DNA of 64,000 bases from Ursus arctos (lineage: Eukaryota > Chordata > Mammalia > Carnivora > Ursidae): NCBI RefSeq assembly GCF_023065955.2, contig NC_079873.1, positions 9,624,566-9,688,565 of the forward strand, in the 5' to 3' direction. The notes below the pieces were generated by a model, which was given only the letters and a program-made list of their open reading frames with translations, was not told where the DNA came from and searched no databases. The position numbers and the translations under genes are program-made. Within the stretch, counting starts at the first letter, position 1. Each line of letters opens with the position of its first letter. This document shows positions 51,849-63,901 of the stretch, one piece after another.

Positions 51849-52337
51849 ATTTGAAACCATAATAATGATGTTTTCATACTCAGTTACATTAAAATTCATT
51901 GGTTTATCTTACATTTTGAATGAATATTTTACCCATGCATGATTTTATAATGTCATGTGTTGATTATGAGGGAATATTGTTTCATTGAGTTATGCAGATC
52001 TTCCTTATATGATGTAAAGTAAAATCACACTCATTAATACCACCAATCCCCTCAGAGAAGTCTTTAAGTGATGTGACGCTGTCAAGCCCATGGGTGCATA
52101 TTCAAGTTTTCTAAAATTGTAATTGTCACTTGAAAACTCAAACTCAAATTTTATTATTGGCAGCAAATACTGTCAATTGTTTTCCTCAAACTGATAAGCC
52201 CATTTTGTTCATTTTTGAGAAAATGTCTGCCTAATACTCAACTCTAAAATCCCTGGTTGTCAGTTAGCCTTTCAAGTTAAAATGGTATCACGTGAAAACA
52301 GCAGCTAGTTTACCTGGCAACTCAAATATTGGCACTT

Positions 52338-52598
52338 CAAACAGTCACTGAGTTCTGTTCTTTTCTCTTTCCTTTCCTTTCCTTCCCTCTTCTTTTAAGA
52401 TTTTATTTATTTGAGAGAAAGAGAGCAAGAGAGAGTACAAGTGGGGTGAGGGGCAAAGGGAAAAGCAGACTCCCCGCTGAGCAGGGAGCCCGACTGACCG
52501 ACGTGGGGCTCGATTCCAGCACTCTGGGATCATGACCCGAGCTGAAGGCAGACGCTTCACTGACTGAGCCACCCAGACGCCCCAAACAGTCACCGAGT
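52338..52598 (-). mobile_element. CAN SINE, antisense, with (CTTTC)n tail
   Basis: Body 52354-52582. Duplication caaacagtcactgagt (52338-52353) and caaacagtcaccgagt (52583-52598). The poly-A has become a CCTTT-type microsatellite. A 'gactgaccgacgtggggctc' insertion precedes the B-box. Confidence 0.96.
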
Positions 52599-53079
52599 GC
52601 TTTTCCTTGAGACAACATATGAACACTGGTAGGCAGCAGAAAGGCTTTAGACATACTTCTCACTTTGTCACACAGAATTTGAGAAGATGTGTACTCAAGG
52701 GTTGAAAGGTAGTGGAAGTATTAATGTTACCGACATCTGTGTTTTCTGCAAGCACGCGGGGGTGAAGGACACAGTGCCCACGAGTACAGCATGGCGCCAG
52801 CGCCTTTGGGTTCACTTGCAGGTACCCGGACTTCTACTCCCTACTGCTTTGTAGCACTAATGCAAATATCAGCATGGTGAGAAAGACAAATAACATCTTT
52901 GAGGCATTATGAGAAGAGTTTTGACTTCACAGAACCCTTGAAAGGGTCTTGGAGACACCCAGGTATCTGGGGACCACACTTTGAGATCTACTTGTAAAGG
53001 TTCTCAATTTTTTTTTAATCTCCTTTAGGTAAATTTAGTGTCAGAATTTTGCATATTTAGCATTACAGATGAATTTAGC

Positions 53080-53640
53080 ATTGTTTTACTCGGGAACTAC
53101 ATGGGTCCGTACCCTGTAATGTGCCGGCAGTACAATGGTGAGCAGAAACAAGGTCTTTGCCCTTTTGGAATTTCTGTTCTGAATGAGACAAACTATAATC
53201 CACTCATCAGGTAACTGTAAATATACAATTGTAAGTGCCGTGAGAGCCACAGTAGGGGCAGGTGGCTTAATCTGTGGGTGGGAGGTTAAGATACAGTGTT
53301 CCTGAGGACCTAATGTTTGTCTTAGAACCTCAAGGGTCAATAGGTGTGAGCAGGTGGAGGAAGTGGTAATAGAGAGTGTTCCAGGCAGCAGGACCAGCAT
53401 GTGCAAAGGTCCTGAGGCAGGAGGGAGCTTGACATGTTGCAGAAATGGGAAACAGCTCTGAAAAGGAGGGAGGCTGATGGGAGATAATGACAGAATGGAA
53501 AGAAGAGGTGAGAATATATTGTAGTCTCCACTAACATTTTGGCTTTTATGCAGAGAACAAAGAGGTGCCATTGAAGTGTTTCTGGAAAGGGTGGCTTGAC
53601 CAAATTGGCAGTATGAAAAGATCACCTAGGCAGCAGTTTT
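53080..53640 (-). repeat. L2 LINE relic
   Basis: 'gtgccggcagtacaatggtg', 'tttgcccttttggaatttct', 'agtgttccaggcagcaggac' and 'gcaaaggtcctgaggcagga' follow L2 text in antisense. The 179-residue minus frame 53086-53625 runs through it but contains no reverse transcriptase motif and is not taken as a gene. Confidence 0.7.
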
Positions 53641-53764
53641 GAGAATCAATGGATGATGTTGGGGGGTTGGGCAGATGAATGCAGGGAACCATTTTTCAGA
53701 TGGGAAGGCTCAGAAATGTTGATGTTTGCCAAGAATCACACCACTCCCAATCTTGAAACTAGGA

Positions 53765-53840
53765 GTTCCATGCTGTTTTTTATTTTTCAGCTTCATTGAA
53801 GTATAATTGACAAATGAAATCATAATATATTTAACTACAC
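53765..53840 (-). repeat. LINE-1 3' end fragment
   Basis: 'tcagcttcattgaagtataa', 'ttgacaaatgaaatcataat' is the antisense L1 3' UTR terminus; about 75 bp. Confidence 0.75.
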
Positions 53841-54159
53841 TGTTTCTTTCTTCAAGCAACTGAATGATCTTTCTGATATAGAGGCTTCTAGGTTGGGAGG
53901 GTCATGGACACCTCTGGGATTCTACTGACAACTAATAACCTTCTCCCTAGCAAAATTCATGTTTGGACACACAAAATTGATACATTTCTAGAGGTTTTCA
54001 GGTCTTCTGAAACCCAGCCAGAGATTGCTCAAGACCATTTGAAACCCAAGGTTAACAAGGCTTAGTCTAAAGCCTTTCAAAGCTATCACTGGTGTTAAGT
54101 CTGGTCGCTGGTGGATTTTTTAAATAATCATTGAAAACACTAACCACTTTAGATTTCCG

Positions 54160-54700
54160 GATTAAAAATGGGTTAGTCTTCATAGAATCACCATGTAACC
54201 CAGCAATTCCACCCCTAGGTATGTGTTCAAAAGAATTGAAAACAGGTTTTTAAACAGAAACTTGTACGTGCATGTTCATAGTGGCACTATTCACATTAGC
54301 CAAACGGTGGAAACCACCCAAGTGTCCTTCAGTGGATGAACGGATAAACGAATTGTGGTCCTAGTCATACAATGAAAGTATTTGGCAGTAAAAGGGAATG
54401 AGGTCCTGCTGCGTGCTACAACATGGATGAACCTTGAAAAGATTATATTGAGAGAAGCCAGATACAAAAGGCCACACATTGTATGATTCCATTGATATGA
54501 CATGTCCGGAATAAGTAAATCCATAGACAGGCAGAAAGAAGATGGTGGTTGTCGGGGACTGGGGAGGGGGCAAAGTGAATGGCTGCTTCATGGGTACAGG
54601 GTTTTTGTGGTGATGAAAATGCTCTGGAATTAGATAGAGGTGATGGTTGCACAACATTGTAAATGTACCAAAAGCCACAGAGTAGACAGTAATAGATGGG
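54160..54700 (+). mobile_element. LINE-1 3' portion
   Basis: 'accatgtaacccagcaattc', 'gtggcactattcacattagc', 'caagtgtccttcagtggatg', 'acaacatggatgaaccttga', 'gggactggggagggggcaaa' and 'tggttgcacaacattgtaaa' follow the L1 ORF2 3' end and 3' UTR in order. Coding frames are broken. Confidence 0.9.
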
Positions 54701-54802
54701 CCTTTTAAAGACTTTAAACCCGAAGCACCGTTCTTTGTATTTTATCATTTTGTCCTCTTTCCTGAGCTGCTCTGGGTCAGCAGTTCCTGCCTTGTTGACT
54801 AC

Positions 54803-55022
54803 AGCAGTGATTCTCAAAGGTGGGGGCGGGGAAGGGGGAGTGGATTGGTGGGACTCCCAAGGGACATTGAGCAATGTCTGGAGACAGTTTGGTTGCCGCG
54901 ACCTAACGCTATCTAGTAGGTAGAGGCCAGGGATGTTAAATATCCTACAATGCACCAGACAGCCCTCATAGCAAAGAATACTCTGACGCCAAATGTCAAT
55001 AGTGCTAAGGCTGAGAAACTCA
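54803..55022 (+). repeat. MER20-like hAT relic, copy 2
   Basis: 'cagtgattctcaaaggtggg', 'gagcaatgtctggagacagt', 'ctagtaggtagaggccaggg', 'caatgcaccagacagccctc' and 'caatagtgctaaggctgaga'. Essentially full length. Confidence 0.88.
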
Positions 55023-56903
55023 GGAGTGTAGTATTGATACTGTATAATTGAAAATGCCAATAACTACTTATTATGGGCGTTCTTATGGAGACAGCTCCCA
55101 TTCCCTTGGTCCCTAGGGCTTGTGATGCCAAATGCTGAAATAGCCCCAAGGAGAGGGTTCTGGAACTCTATAGGGAAATCAAAGACCTCAGCCTTGTTAC
55201 TTACACATCCCACAAACGCTATATCCCATAAGGTCCTGGGGACATCATGGAACTAGAAAATGGAAGTTAACCTTCCATGTCTGGCTGCATGGTATCTGCA
55301 TGCTAGCAGCCTGGCGAAGACGAGTGGATAAAGAATAAGAATGTTTTTCACAGCATAAGAACAACATGATCTATAAAGGAGGCAAATTAGCATATTATTA
55401 TTATTTTTCTTTATCATTTCGGTTCTCACTAATAATTGCATCGTCAGTGATTTCATTCCGAACCAAGGTTTATTTATGTATTTATTTATTTATTAATCTA
55501 CTTATAGAAGGTTGGCCCTTTTTTCTTATAAGGGAAACACTGGCTATATGGATTAGTTTCATTTCTTTAATATTATTTGAATATTGGCAAAAACAAATGC
55601 TTTTAAAACAGGCATAATCTTGAATGAAAATCAGATCCTCCATTTTAAAAGCCTCGTCACTGTCTTTCTTGAAGGGAGCAAACCCATACTGCACAAAACA
55701 GCAACAGATTCTTAAATATTCTCCTTATTATTCTGCAGAGAGACGACATGTTCAAAACACCCTTAACTACACTTACTCACATTACTTTAGAAAATACCTT
55801 AGGGAAAACCTTCAGTAATTATTTACTTGCTGGAAGATTTACTCTCTGAAAAATTATGCTTGGTCTCTCCCTAGCTGCCAAAAAAATGTCACAACTAGGA
55901 GATATCATGTTGAACACATTGTTTGACAATTTGGAGGTCACACGGGGGAGGGGCTTCACTATAGTTTCTCTCTAATGGGTTTGCCAAATGTATCTGTACC
56001 TGCCCCTGCAGTGGTAAACTTTCCAAAGGTGGCCATCCATCGAGAATAAATGGAAAAATCATGTTTGAGTATAGGGAGCACTTGCTTATGTGAGTGAATT
56101 CACTCATACTGAAAATGCCAGGGAGTCAGATTCACATTTTTCTTCATCTAGGGGTCTGGCCAACCCGTTCTAATAACAGTGCACACGTCTGTGAGGCAGC
56201 TGAGGCCAGGACTTCATATGTTTGTGATTGGAAGACTATGGCTACAATAGGAAGTGATGTATTCGAAAGAAATTAACAAATACACACGAGGGTAGGTGTG
56301 AGTTTCTCAGCAGGGAAGCGGATTCTGTCCTCAAATGGTTGCATGGAAACATCTGTTTCAAACCATTCTGAACTAGGAAGAATGTGGGGACCAACCGTAT
56401 GTTTTGCCTGGAAAACGCTTACCTCACCCTCTTGACCTAAGGGATGGTGTCTGGACAGGGGAGGAAACAGAAGTGGCCTTGGAATCACATCCTTTTAAAA
56501 ACAAAACAAAAACCATGTCCTTGTGCTTTTTTGAAGGGTTTCTTCACAGCATAAAAATTCCCCAAATATCCTCTTTGTGTTTATTTTTTTAACCCCTTAC
56601 ACAGTTTCCCCACAGTATCTTTCATAACTGTGGCATATTTGTCCAAATGAAGAAGCTGAAATTGGTGCATTATAATTTAACCAAGCCTCAGACTTTATTT
56701 GAATGTCACCAGTTTTTCCATAATGTTCTCTTTCTGTTCCAGGATCCCATCTAGGACACTACATTGCATTTAGTCATTATTTCCCCTACTTTTCCTTCTT
56801 GGCTTTTGATGACCCTCTCTTCTTTTGCTTGAGACTATAAGCTTCAAAATGGGCTCTTAAAAAGTCCTAAACATACCAGGGCCAACTTTTCAATTGTGTC
56901 TAT
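55023..56903. other. AT-rich unique DNA
   Basis: A 1.9-kb stretch without recognised repeats apart from a (ttta)n patch at 55468-55494. Small frames on both strands have no recognisable domain. Confidence 0.45.
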
Positions 56904-57473
56904 TGTAAGGGAAGGAAAAAAAAAACTTTTCTTCTACCTTCTAAGTTCTGAAGTTGGGTCCCTGGAAATTAAACTGACAAAAGATAAGTTAACAAGATAA
57001 AAACTGAGTCTGTAGTGCATATATGTGGAAGAAATTCAGTGATAACTCAAAGTGGTGGTTATGGCATCTTAACAAGAGCAATAAATTTGCAGAGAGGTAA
57101 CAAGACAAAAGGAAAAAAGGCTTAGGCTTTTAGGGGTGACAAGCCATGGTAAAGTAAATACATGGGGGAAAACTACTGGAAGATAATAGTTAGTTAGTGA
57201 AGTTTGTTATGGATAGATTCCTCTCATCTCTGGGTGGATAGGAGGCTAGGGTTGTCCCTGGTGCTTAGGAATCTAAGAATTATCCTCTTCTTCCTGGTAC
57301 AAGAGAGACACCTTTACAAATGGAATTTTATGTTCTGCTTTGAGGCAAATGGGCGGAAGGCAGAGAGACTTTTTTGGCATCTGCTGTTTCTCAATTTTCT
57401 TCAGCGCAAAGTGTTATGCCAAAGTAATTTATTTGGAGGTGGCATATTCTGATCCCCTGCACCATAATTCAAA
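56904..57473 (-). repeat. Diverged LTR-like element, copy 3
   Basis: Shares with the LTRs at 0.7 and 7.0 kb the order 'gacaaaagataagttaacaa', 'cttcttcctggtacaagaga', 'ggcggaaggcagagagac', 'gcatctgctgtttctc' and 'tgttatgccaaagtaattta'. It starts 'tgtaaggg' and ends 'cctgcacca', an LTR-like TG…CA. The middle is very different, implying an older or sister subfamily. Confidence 0.6.
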
Positions 57474-58295
57474 AAACAAACCAAAAACAGAAATGACAAA
57501 CAAGTTTAAAAACCCAATCAAAAAAATGGGAACATTTAAAAATGCAGCCAAAGGGCTCGCCTGGCTGCCGTTGTACCTACATAAAATCAGTCATCATCCA
57601 GTTAAGGAATTTCTTTTCTACAATTTTAGTGCCTATTGTGGCATTACTCAGCATATAGCTGGATCTTTCTCACGGATCAGAACAAGCAGTCATCAGGCAA
57701 TTGGAAGGACTAGACTAGGCAAGCAAGTTATTAGAAACTAGACTTCTGGACTGGGAAAGGACAGAAGTTTGGACCAGACCATGCCTAACTATATGAGGAG
57801 AAGTTCAGAGAGCTGAACATCTGGGAGACCCCAGAAAGGTAGCATCAGAAATTGAAGCAAATAGCAGGAGCGTGGGGGCAAGAGGTTGGGAAAGGTGGGC
57901 AGGCAGGTGGGCTAGCAGTGAGTGCCAGACAGGGTTAGGTGATGTGCAGGGGCCAGTCAGCTATGAGCAGGAGGTTGGCCAGAAGGAGCAGGAAGGACAT
58001 CAGCCTGGGCTCATGCTGCCTGTGAATCAGAGGCAGGATCCTGGTTTGAGATCTCAGAGCTTCGGTTCTGAGTGGTATGTCTGGCAGGGTCCGGGCATGT
58101 AGGGACTACCCAGAAGCAAGATACCTGGGATACCAAGGTAGAGAGGTGTGCACAGGAACCCCAGCATTAGAATTAGGGCAAGGTAAGAACAAGGTCAGAA
58201 CCCAGATTAACCTGAGATTGTATTAACTTCCCCACCAAACAAAAGATACTAAATTCCCCGTGAATAGGAAAAAAAAGTCATCACTAACCCCAACT
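57474..58295. other. Non-coding DNA, nothing recognised
   Basis: G-rich patch at 57860-57990 gives short frames only. Confidence 0.45.
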
Positions 58296-58516
58296 CAGAG
58301 TTTCAATCTTGGCGCCAATGAGATTGGGGACCGGATAGCTCTTTGATGCGGGGGCTGTCCTGTGACTTCGTAGAATGTTTAGCAGCATCCCTAGCCTTGA
58401 CACACTGGATGCCTACAGCACCTCCAGCCCCTGCCAAGCTGTGATGATCCAAAATGTCTCCAAATATTGCCAAACATCCCTGGGGGACAGAATCACTCCT
58501 GTTGAGAACCACTGCT
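58296..58516 (-). repeat. MER20-like hAT relic, copy 3
   Basis: Reverse copy: 'gggggctgtcctgtgacttc', 'gaatgtttagcagcatccct', 'aatgtctccaaatattgcca', 'tgttgagaaccactgctct'. Confidence 0.85.
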
Positions 58517-59109
58517 CTAAAATGAAGCTGACCCGGTAAGAGGCATTAAATGGCCTCAGTTGTAATAGAAAAATGTCTGGGGGAAGAAAAGCAGGCCAGT
58601 TATTACAACCCAGAATGGGCACTAAGGGAAGTGATCCACCTAGTAAGGCAGTGTGGAGGCAGTGGCTCCTTCGCAGGGAGCCACTGCACAGGCAGGTGTT
58701 AGAAAATAGTGGTCTTCGGTGGCGGGAGTCTAGGCCCATAAATTGCCTTGCTCTGTATACACGATGTATATGGTAGAAGTGGGTACGTAGTCACTGACTT
58801 AATGGGTCAAATGAAATTGAGTTGTGCTGAAAGCAATGTCTGACACATAAAGCCAGAAGAAATGAAATTTGCCTTTGTGTTCTCATACCGTGAAAGCCGT
58901 CCTAGCATTAAAATACCTTTGCCCAACGTGGGACATATTTTACTGAATAATGCCCTTTTGCACTCTTAAGTTTTTTTCAGTTGAGTCTTATAAAGGGGTT
59001 GCGTAAAACTTTTTTATCCCAGAAAATAGTGGTCACTGAAGCATTTTGGTGGATTTGTTACCACTTATATATAGTTCTAGCCTAGATTTCTCTGATTTTT
59101 TGTGTGGTA
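58517..59109. other. Non-coding DNA, nothing recognised
   Basis: No exon or named repeat supported. Confidence 0.45.
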
Positions 59110-59398
59110 CTGATGTTTGGGAAACTAAACAGTAATAAATGACCTTTTCCCAACAACAGCTACCCTCCTCAAGATCCTGGAAACCTTGTTTCCAAAATAT
59201 CTGGGAGGTTCACGCTCTCCCTAACCCCCTCCCAACTTGAAAGTATATAATGGGTCACTCCTCATGACCCCAGTGCAGCCCTTTTCTGCCCACAGGTCCT
59301 GTCCCCGTGCTTTAATAAAACCACCTTTTTGCACCAAAGACGTCTCAAGAATTCTTTCTTGGCCGTGGGCTCTGAACCCTAACGTCTCTTCTACATCA
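59110..59398 (+). repeat. ERV1-like solo LTR
   Basis: It has ordered LTR signals: a TATA box (tatataa, 59244-59250), a poly-A signal (aataaa, 59314-59319) about 70 bp later, a U5-like 'ccaaagacgtctcaagaatt' and a CA end near 59398. The left end 'tgatgtttggg' is inferred from TG and a near-match 4-bp flank (gtac / gtag). No internal viral sequence is present. Right after it MLT1 sequence begins. Confidence 0.7.
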
Positions 59399-59886
59399 GT
59401 AGTCACACCTTGTGTAGTCCCTCCCTTTGCGTGAGGGCCGGACCTAGTGACCTGCTGTTGGCAAGTAGAATATGGTGCAAGTGATAGGATATGGCGTCCA
59501 AGATTAAGTTCTGAAGATCATCACCGCAACTTCTCTTTTTCTCTGGCTCTTCTTGCTTGCTCTCTCTGATGGAGCCAGATGCCATGTTGCAAGCTGGCTT
59601 ATGGAGAGACCTATGAGACAAAGAACAAAGAAAGACCTCTGGCCAAAACCCAGCAAGGAATTGAGGCCTTCAGTCTCACAGCACATAAGGAACTGAATAC
59701 TGTCCACAAGGACTTGAGCCTGAGATGACTATAGCTCCCAGCCAGCACCTTGACTATAGCCTGCAAGAGACTCAGCTGAACCATTCCCAGATTCTTGACC
59801 TGCAGAGAGTGTAAAATTAGAACTGTTGTTACCTTAACTTGTTACATTTTTAGGGTGATTTGTTACGCAGCAATAGATGACCAACA
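59399..59886 (+). repeat. MLT1-type LTR (ERVL-MaLR)
   Basis: 'gtgagggccggacctagtga', 'cctgctgttggcaagtagaa', 'gagccagatgccatgttgca' and end 'gttacgcagcaatagatgac'. The 5' part is missing or displaced by the ERV1-like LTR immediately upstream. Confidence 0.88.
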
Positions 59887-60559
59887 CATACACTAAGGTC
59901 ATTCTGCATTTAGATCACTGGCCTATTCTTGTATCATCCAATGTGGCAACACACAGCTATGAAGACAAAACAATGGAACTTGAACTCCAGCTCCTGACGG
60001 GTAGAGAGGGGGCCCTGAGGTAGGAGGATGGCAACTGACCGTGACACACAGAGTTTGAGGCCGCTGAGAAATGCAAGAGAATCTACCCGGGATGTGAAAA
60101 CAGGAAGTCCACCATTTGTAGCCATAAGACAAGCACACCCGAGTGTATCTAATCTGCCCAACACAGGGAGGCGGGAGGAAACAGAAAAGCGAGCAGCGCC
60201 GTGACTACCAGGTGAAGTCTGCATCGTGCAGTGGGGAGGGGGCACCAGAAGGAAGCAGATCCAGGCTTTGAGGAGCACCAAGGAGTCCTGGAAGAAAATG
60301 ACGATGGCAGTTTCAGGGGAAATGTGGAGCATGTTTAAAAATAAATTTCTAAAATGTGATGCGTGATAAGAAATGAAACATCCCTAACACCCACAACCAC
60401 AAGCCCCACAAAAGAAGAAGCCTCAGCCTCCCAGCCCTCTAGGTGACTACACTGTACTGGGGTTTCTGGACAATTCCATAGGCCCAACGGACAAGAGCGA
60501 GCTGTAGCTGCTGGAAGGAGAGTCAGGGATGTGAGAGTCCATTCTTTGTAACTGGACAG
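59887..60559. other. Non-coding DNA, nothing recognised
   Basis: Minus-strand frames at 59923-60332 overlap one another and lack domains. Confidence 0.45.
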
Positions 60560-60745
60560 AAACAAAGACAATAATAGTGCTATTTACTGACCTCGGCTCA
60601 AAACGGTTTACAGTTTCTTGAAACTTCATGTTTTGCAGCTGAGGAAACTAAGCCCTCACGACAAGGTGTGTAACTGGTGGAACCAGCGGAAACCCAGGTC
60701 ACTTGATTCCGAAGCGTGACCTTTACCCACGGGTGCTATCCGTAG
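60560..60745 (-). repeat. MIR SINE relic
   Basis: 'aataatagtgctatttactg', 'cagctgaggaaactaagccc', 'ggtgtgtaactggtggaacc' and 'aaacccaggtcacttgattc' form a nearly full reversed MIR. Confidence 0.82.
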
Positions 60746-62351
60746 CTGTAACAACCGCACAGCACAAGGTACGAGCAATCTGAACAGATGGCCCTTGAGC
60801 TGAGCCATCCTGCGGACCCTTGCTGGGCCATGCCGGGGAGGCTAGCGCAGTGACTGGGGACGGAGGGGACCCCGCGGTTGCTGAGGTCGCTGTTGATCGA
60901 GTGTATGTTTATATACTAACTGGTCCTGAGTCTCGTCCTTTGGTACTTAAGCATCCCATCAGAGGTAGCGGCGTGGCTGGGCCAAGAGCAACTTTGCTCC
61001 TGGCGAGTCTGCGCCCGGGCCTCCTTTCTGAGTTTCTCCGTTTGTCGCTGTCCTGCAGGGACATAGCTTATCACATAAAACCTGGACGTTTATTTCCAGC
61101 ACAAACTGACTAAAAGTGAAGGAGAAACCAGATTGTCTGTTCCCTCGAGCATTTGTAGACAGACAACTTTTAAATAGAAGCACACACATGGGATTCTGAA
61201 AGCTACCCTGGCACAGTGAGTTCTGGTTGGAGATCCCTCTAGAAAGAGAAACTCGAGCTACCGTCTTGTCTCGTGAAAAGGGGTGGGGGTGGGATTTGGC
61301 TGTTGAGGGAAAAGCTGGTCTCTTCGTCTCATGTAAAATCACAAGACCATGGTGTAAATTTAAAGTAGTCGTAGAGTCGCCCTCCTCCAGCCTGGCTGGT
61401 TCATTTACGCTGAGTGCCGATTTGAGGAAGAAAGCCGTATATTTGGCCTTAGGCTGGAGGACACCACTGACAGTGGAATATGAGGAAGTGCTTCTTGACC
61501 CTAGAGTCACCCTGCAAAGATTTTGGTAATCGATCTGCGGTGTGGCCTGGCAATGAGATTAAAATCTCCCCCGATGATTGCCATGCACAGCCCAGGGTGG
61601 GGAATCACTGATCTGAGGGATGGCAGGACTTTTGCAGCCACTTGGATGGAGTTTTGCCACTTATGAGTTGGATCTAGTAAATGACCAGTTTGTTTTCCCA
61701 GTAAGCCACCTAGGTGTTGGGCCAGATTTTCCCCTCTGATCCGCAGAGGGAACTGTGGTCTGGTCTTCGTGACATGCCTCTCTGTTTTGTTTCCCCTGCT
61801 GGCACTTGAAGGGGGAATTAATGTTTTAACTTCTTCTCTGTGCTTTTGTTTTATCATCCTGGAAGTGAGAAGAGTCCCTATTTGATGGGGCGGGCATTCA
61901 GGGATCGGTAGTGACGATTTTTGTCATGGTCCTGCAGGGACGTAGTTAATGAACCGGTAGGGGCGCTGTTGGAGCAGCAGTCGGTGGCGAAAACTTGCAG
62001 AATCAGAACGGTAGCAAGGGTGTGAAGCCCCGCTGCCTGGGGCGTTCTAGCATGGCTGTGCGGGACGCTGGAGAGGGACCCGCAACTTGGACTAAGCGAG
62101 AGCGTTAGGGAAGCCCAGACCCCTCCGTTTATGAAGGTTCCTATGGAATTGTAATATGACAGAGTAAAAACCTTCCTCATAACTGAGCAGGTATATATAT
62201 GCAGGGACACTTCAATAATCACAGCATTATACAAAGGAAGATGGAATTATTGTGAGTCTCCTACGTTTTCACGCATACCATATTCCTACAGATCCTTAAC
62301 ATTGCTCCGTGTTGGGATTTTCTGGGGCCATTTTCCAGATAGCGCGATATA
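60746..62351. other. Unique non-coding DNA
   Basis: 1.6 kb with no recognised repeat and moderate CpG content near 60810-61030. Frames at 60820-61113 (plus) and 60959-61510 (minus, 183 residues) overlap and show no known domain. Confidence 0.4.
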
Positions 62352-62500
62352 CCATTCCTCAAACTTTAATGTGCATGCCAGTCACCCAGGGCTCCTCTTA
62401 AAATGTAGATTCTGACTCAGTGTTCTGGGTGGGGCCTGAGAGTCTGCATTTCTGTTTTTTCCACATCTCTGATGCTGAGGCTCCTTTCTAAAGAAGGTAT
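62352..62500 (+). repeat. MER5A-like hAT relic
   Basis: 'cctcaaactttaatgtgcat', 'cttaaaatgtagattctgac', 'ggtggggcctgagagtctgc' in consensus order. Confidence 0.82.
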
Positions 62501-62759
62501 CAAGCATTGTTCCACATGCTCCGTCTCAAGGCTCACATTACGGTTGTCAAACATTGCCCATTGCCGTCTTTCTCTGGTGTACTGGCCTCCGTTTAGGGGT
62601 GCCAGATGAAACGTGTCCCAAACATACTTAGGGGAAGTTACTCCTCGCTTGTCTGAAATTCAAACATAACGGGGCTTCTGGCTAAATCTGGCTACGCTAA
62701 ACCCCACTAGCCTCTTCCCACTTGTAATCTGCCTCTAATCTATTGGGGCAGTGGGAGTT

Positions 62760-62879
62760 GAAAACAGAGTTATGTGTAACTAATGAATCACTGAACACTA
62801 CGTCAAGAACTAATGATGTACTATACAGTGGCTAACTGAACATAATTTAAAAAAAGAGAGAGAGAAAAGAAAACAGAAC
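62760..62879 (+). mobile_element. Very short LINE-1 3' end (sense)
   Basis: About 100 bp of carnivore L1 3' terminus ('ttatgtgtaactaatgaatc', 'actaatgatgtactatacag') followed by an A/GA-rich tail. Flanks share gaaaacaga (62760 and 62869). An extreme 5' truncation like those at 1-201 and 4256-4372. Confidence 0.85.
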
Positions 62880-62889
62880 TTAAAATGAG

Positions 62890-63300
62890 AGCTGCCAAGT
62901 ATAAGAAGCCCTCGATTTTTTCCCGTCTACACTTGCTTCCCCATAGCGTCTCGCACTATCTCTATTCTGACCAAATCTGTTTCCCCAACTCCTCACTCCC
63001 GAGTTCTGAGACTCTGACACCCAATTGCCTCCTCACAGTCTCTGCCAGACTGTCTAGCAGGGTTTCAAAATGAACATGCTCAAAGCAGGACTTCTTGACC
63101 CACCCCCTCCCCGGCTCGGCATGGGTTCCACCAGTTTCTCCTCCCATAGCCTGCTTCCCCGTGTGTGGCACTGAGCGCCAGCAACCTGAGAGCCATTTAG
63201 GGTGAACTTTTCCACACACCCCCTTTCCAGGCCATCAACTGGCCCTGGTAGCTCTCCCGGAACATTTCTCCAATCCATCTGTCCCTCTGTTAAAAAATGA
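62890..63300. other. Possible L2-like sequence, otherwise unrecognised
   Basis: 'ggtttcaaaatgaacatgct' and 'caaagcaggacttcttgacc' recall an L2 segment, but the match is weak. Frames on the minus strand (62962-63344) have no domain. Confidence 0.35.
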
Positions 63301-63690
63301 AATCCAGCTGAGTAAATTTTAAAGATCTTATTGACTTTATTCACTGATATTCATGACTCATTGAATAAGCAGCATCCGTTCTAGCAAATAGAGCTCCAAG
63401 AGCTATACAATATGAAAGACTCTTGTAGGTGGAAGGGGGCAGGACAAGGAAGTTCCTGGGGACGAATGGATTATTTCAGGCAGTCACCTGCCTGTGGGGG
63501 ATGGCAGGGGTCCATCAGGCCAGTTACTTCCTTAGTGCTGACCACATTATTCCAGATAAACTGCCTTAAGATTCCGCTCCCGGGACAGGCTGAAACTGCA
63601 AGTAAGCCAAGCAATACGTCTTGGTTTGGTGATGTGGGCTTTGTACAAGTGACTCCATTTTGGGCCTGCTATCTCCCTTTGACCACCTCT
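63301..63690 (-). repeat. LTR-like remnant
   Basis: On the minus strand an aataaa lies at 63341-63336 within 'gaataaagtcaataagatct', a pattern seen at the R/U5 boundary of some mammalian LTRs. 'ggaagttcctggggacgaat' and 'ggccagttacttccttagtg' may belong to the same element. No gene sequence. Confidence 0.4.
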
Positions 63691-63901
63691 CATTCCCACT
63701 GCTAAAATCCCTATCTAAGCCATCACCCCCTCTTGCCTGGACTAGCACATGGACTTATTGGGTCTAGAATCTCTTCTTGCCCCCTTTCCTCCCAGTCCCC
63801 ACAGAGCAACAATCAGGTAGATCCCTTACCTCCTCCCTTGCCAGTTGGCACACCCAAAGCCCCAGTTGAAATTATTGACTAGAAGCTGGTAAGTCCACAA
63901 C

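Larger units (their letters stand above)
50940..53005 (+). mobile_element. Roughly 2-kb Charlie-like hAT DNA transposon relic, split by three SINEs
   Basis: After removing SINEs at 51300-51451, 51640-51831 and 52354-52582 the segments join into one old element: 'gtttttggtcttgggagtca', 'aataacaaacccaatatatg', 'aatctctttaatgtctgcct', 'gtggatactcttctttggta', 'gtaaaatcacactcattaat', 'ccctggttgtcagttagcct', 'gaacccttgaaagggtctt' and end 'ggggaccacactttgagat'. I recall this as a mammalian Charlie-type element. No transposase frame survives. Confidence 0.65.

Noticed and set aside
53086..53625. 179-residue minus-strand frame
   Set aside because: It lies in antisense L2 sequence and contains no reverse transcriptase or other recognisable motif.
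54443..55060. 205-residue minus-strand frame
   Set aside because: It is antisense to a LINE-1 3' end and a MER20-like relic, so repeat-derived.
60959..61510. 183-residue minus-strand frame
   Set aside because: Overlapped by plus-strand frames, no recognised domain and no codon-use signal visible by eye.
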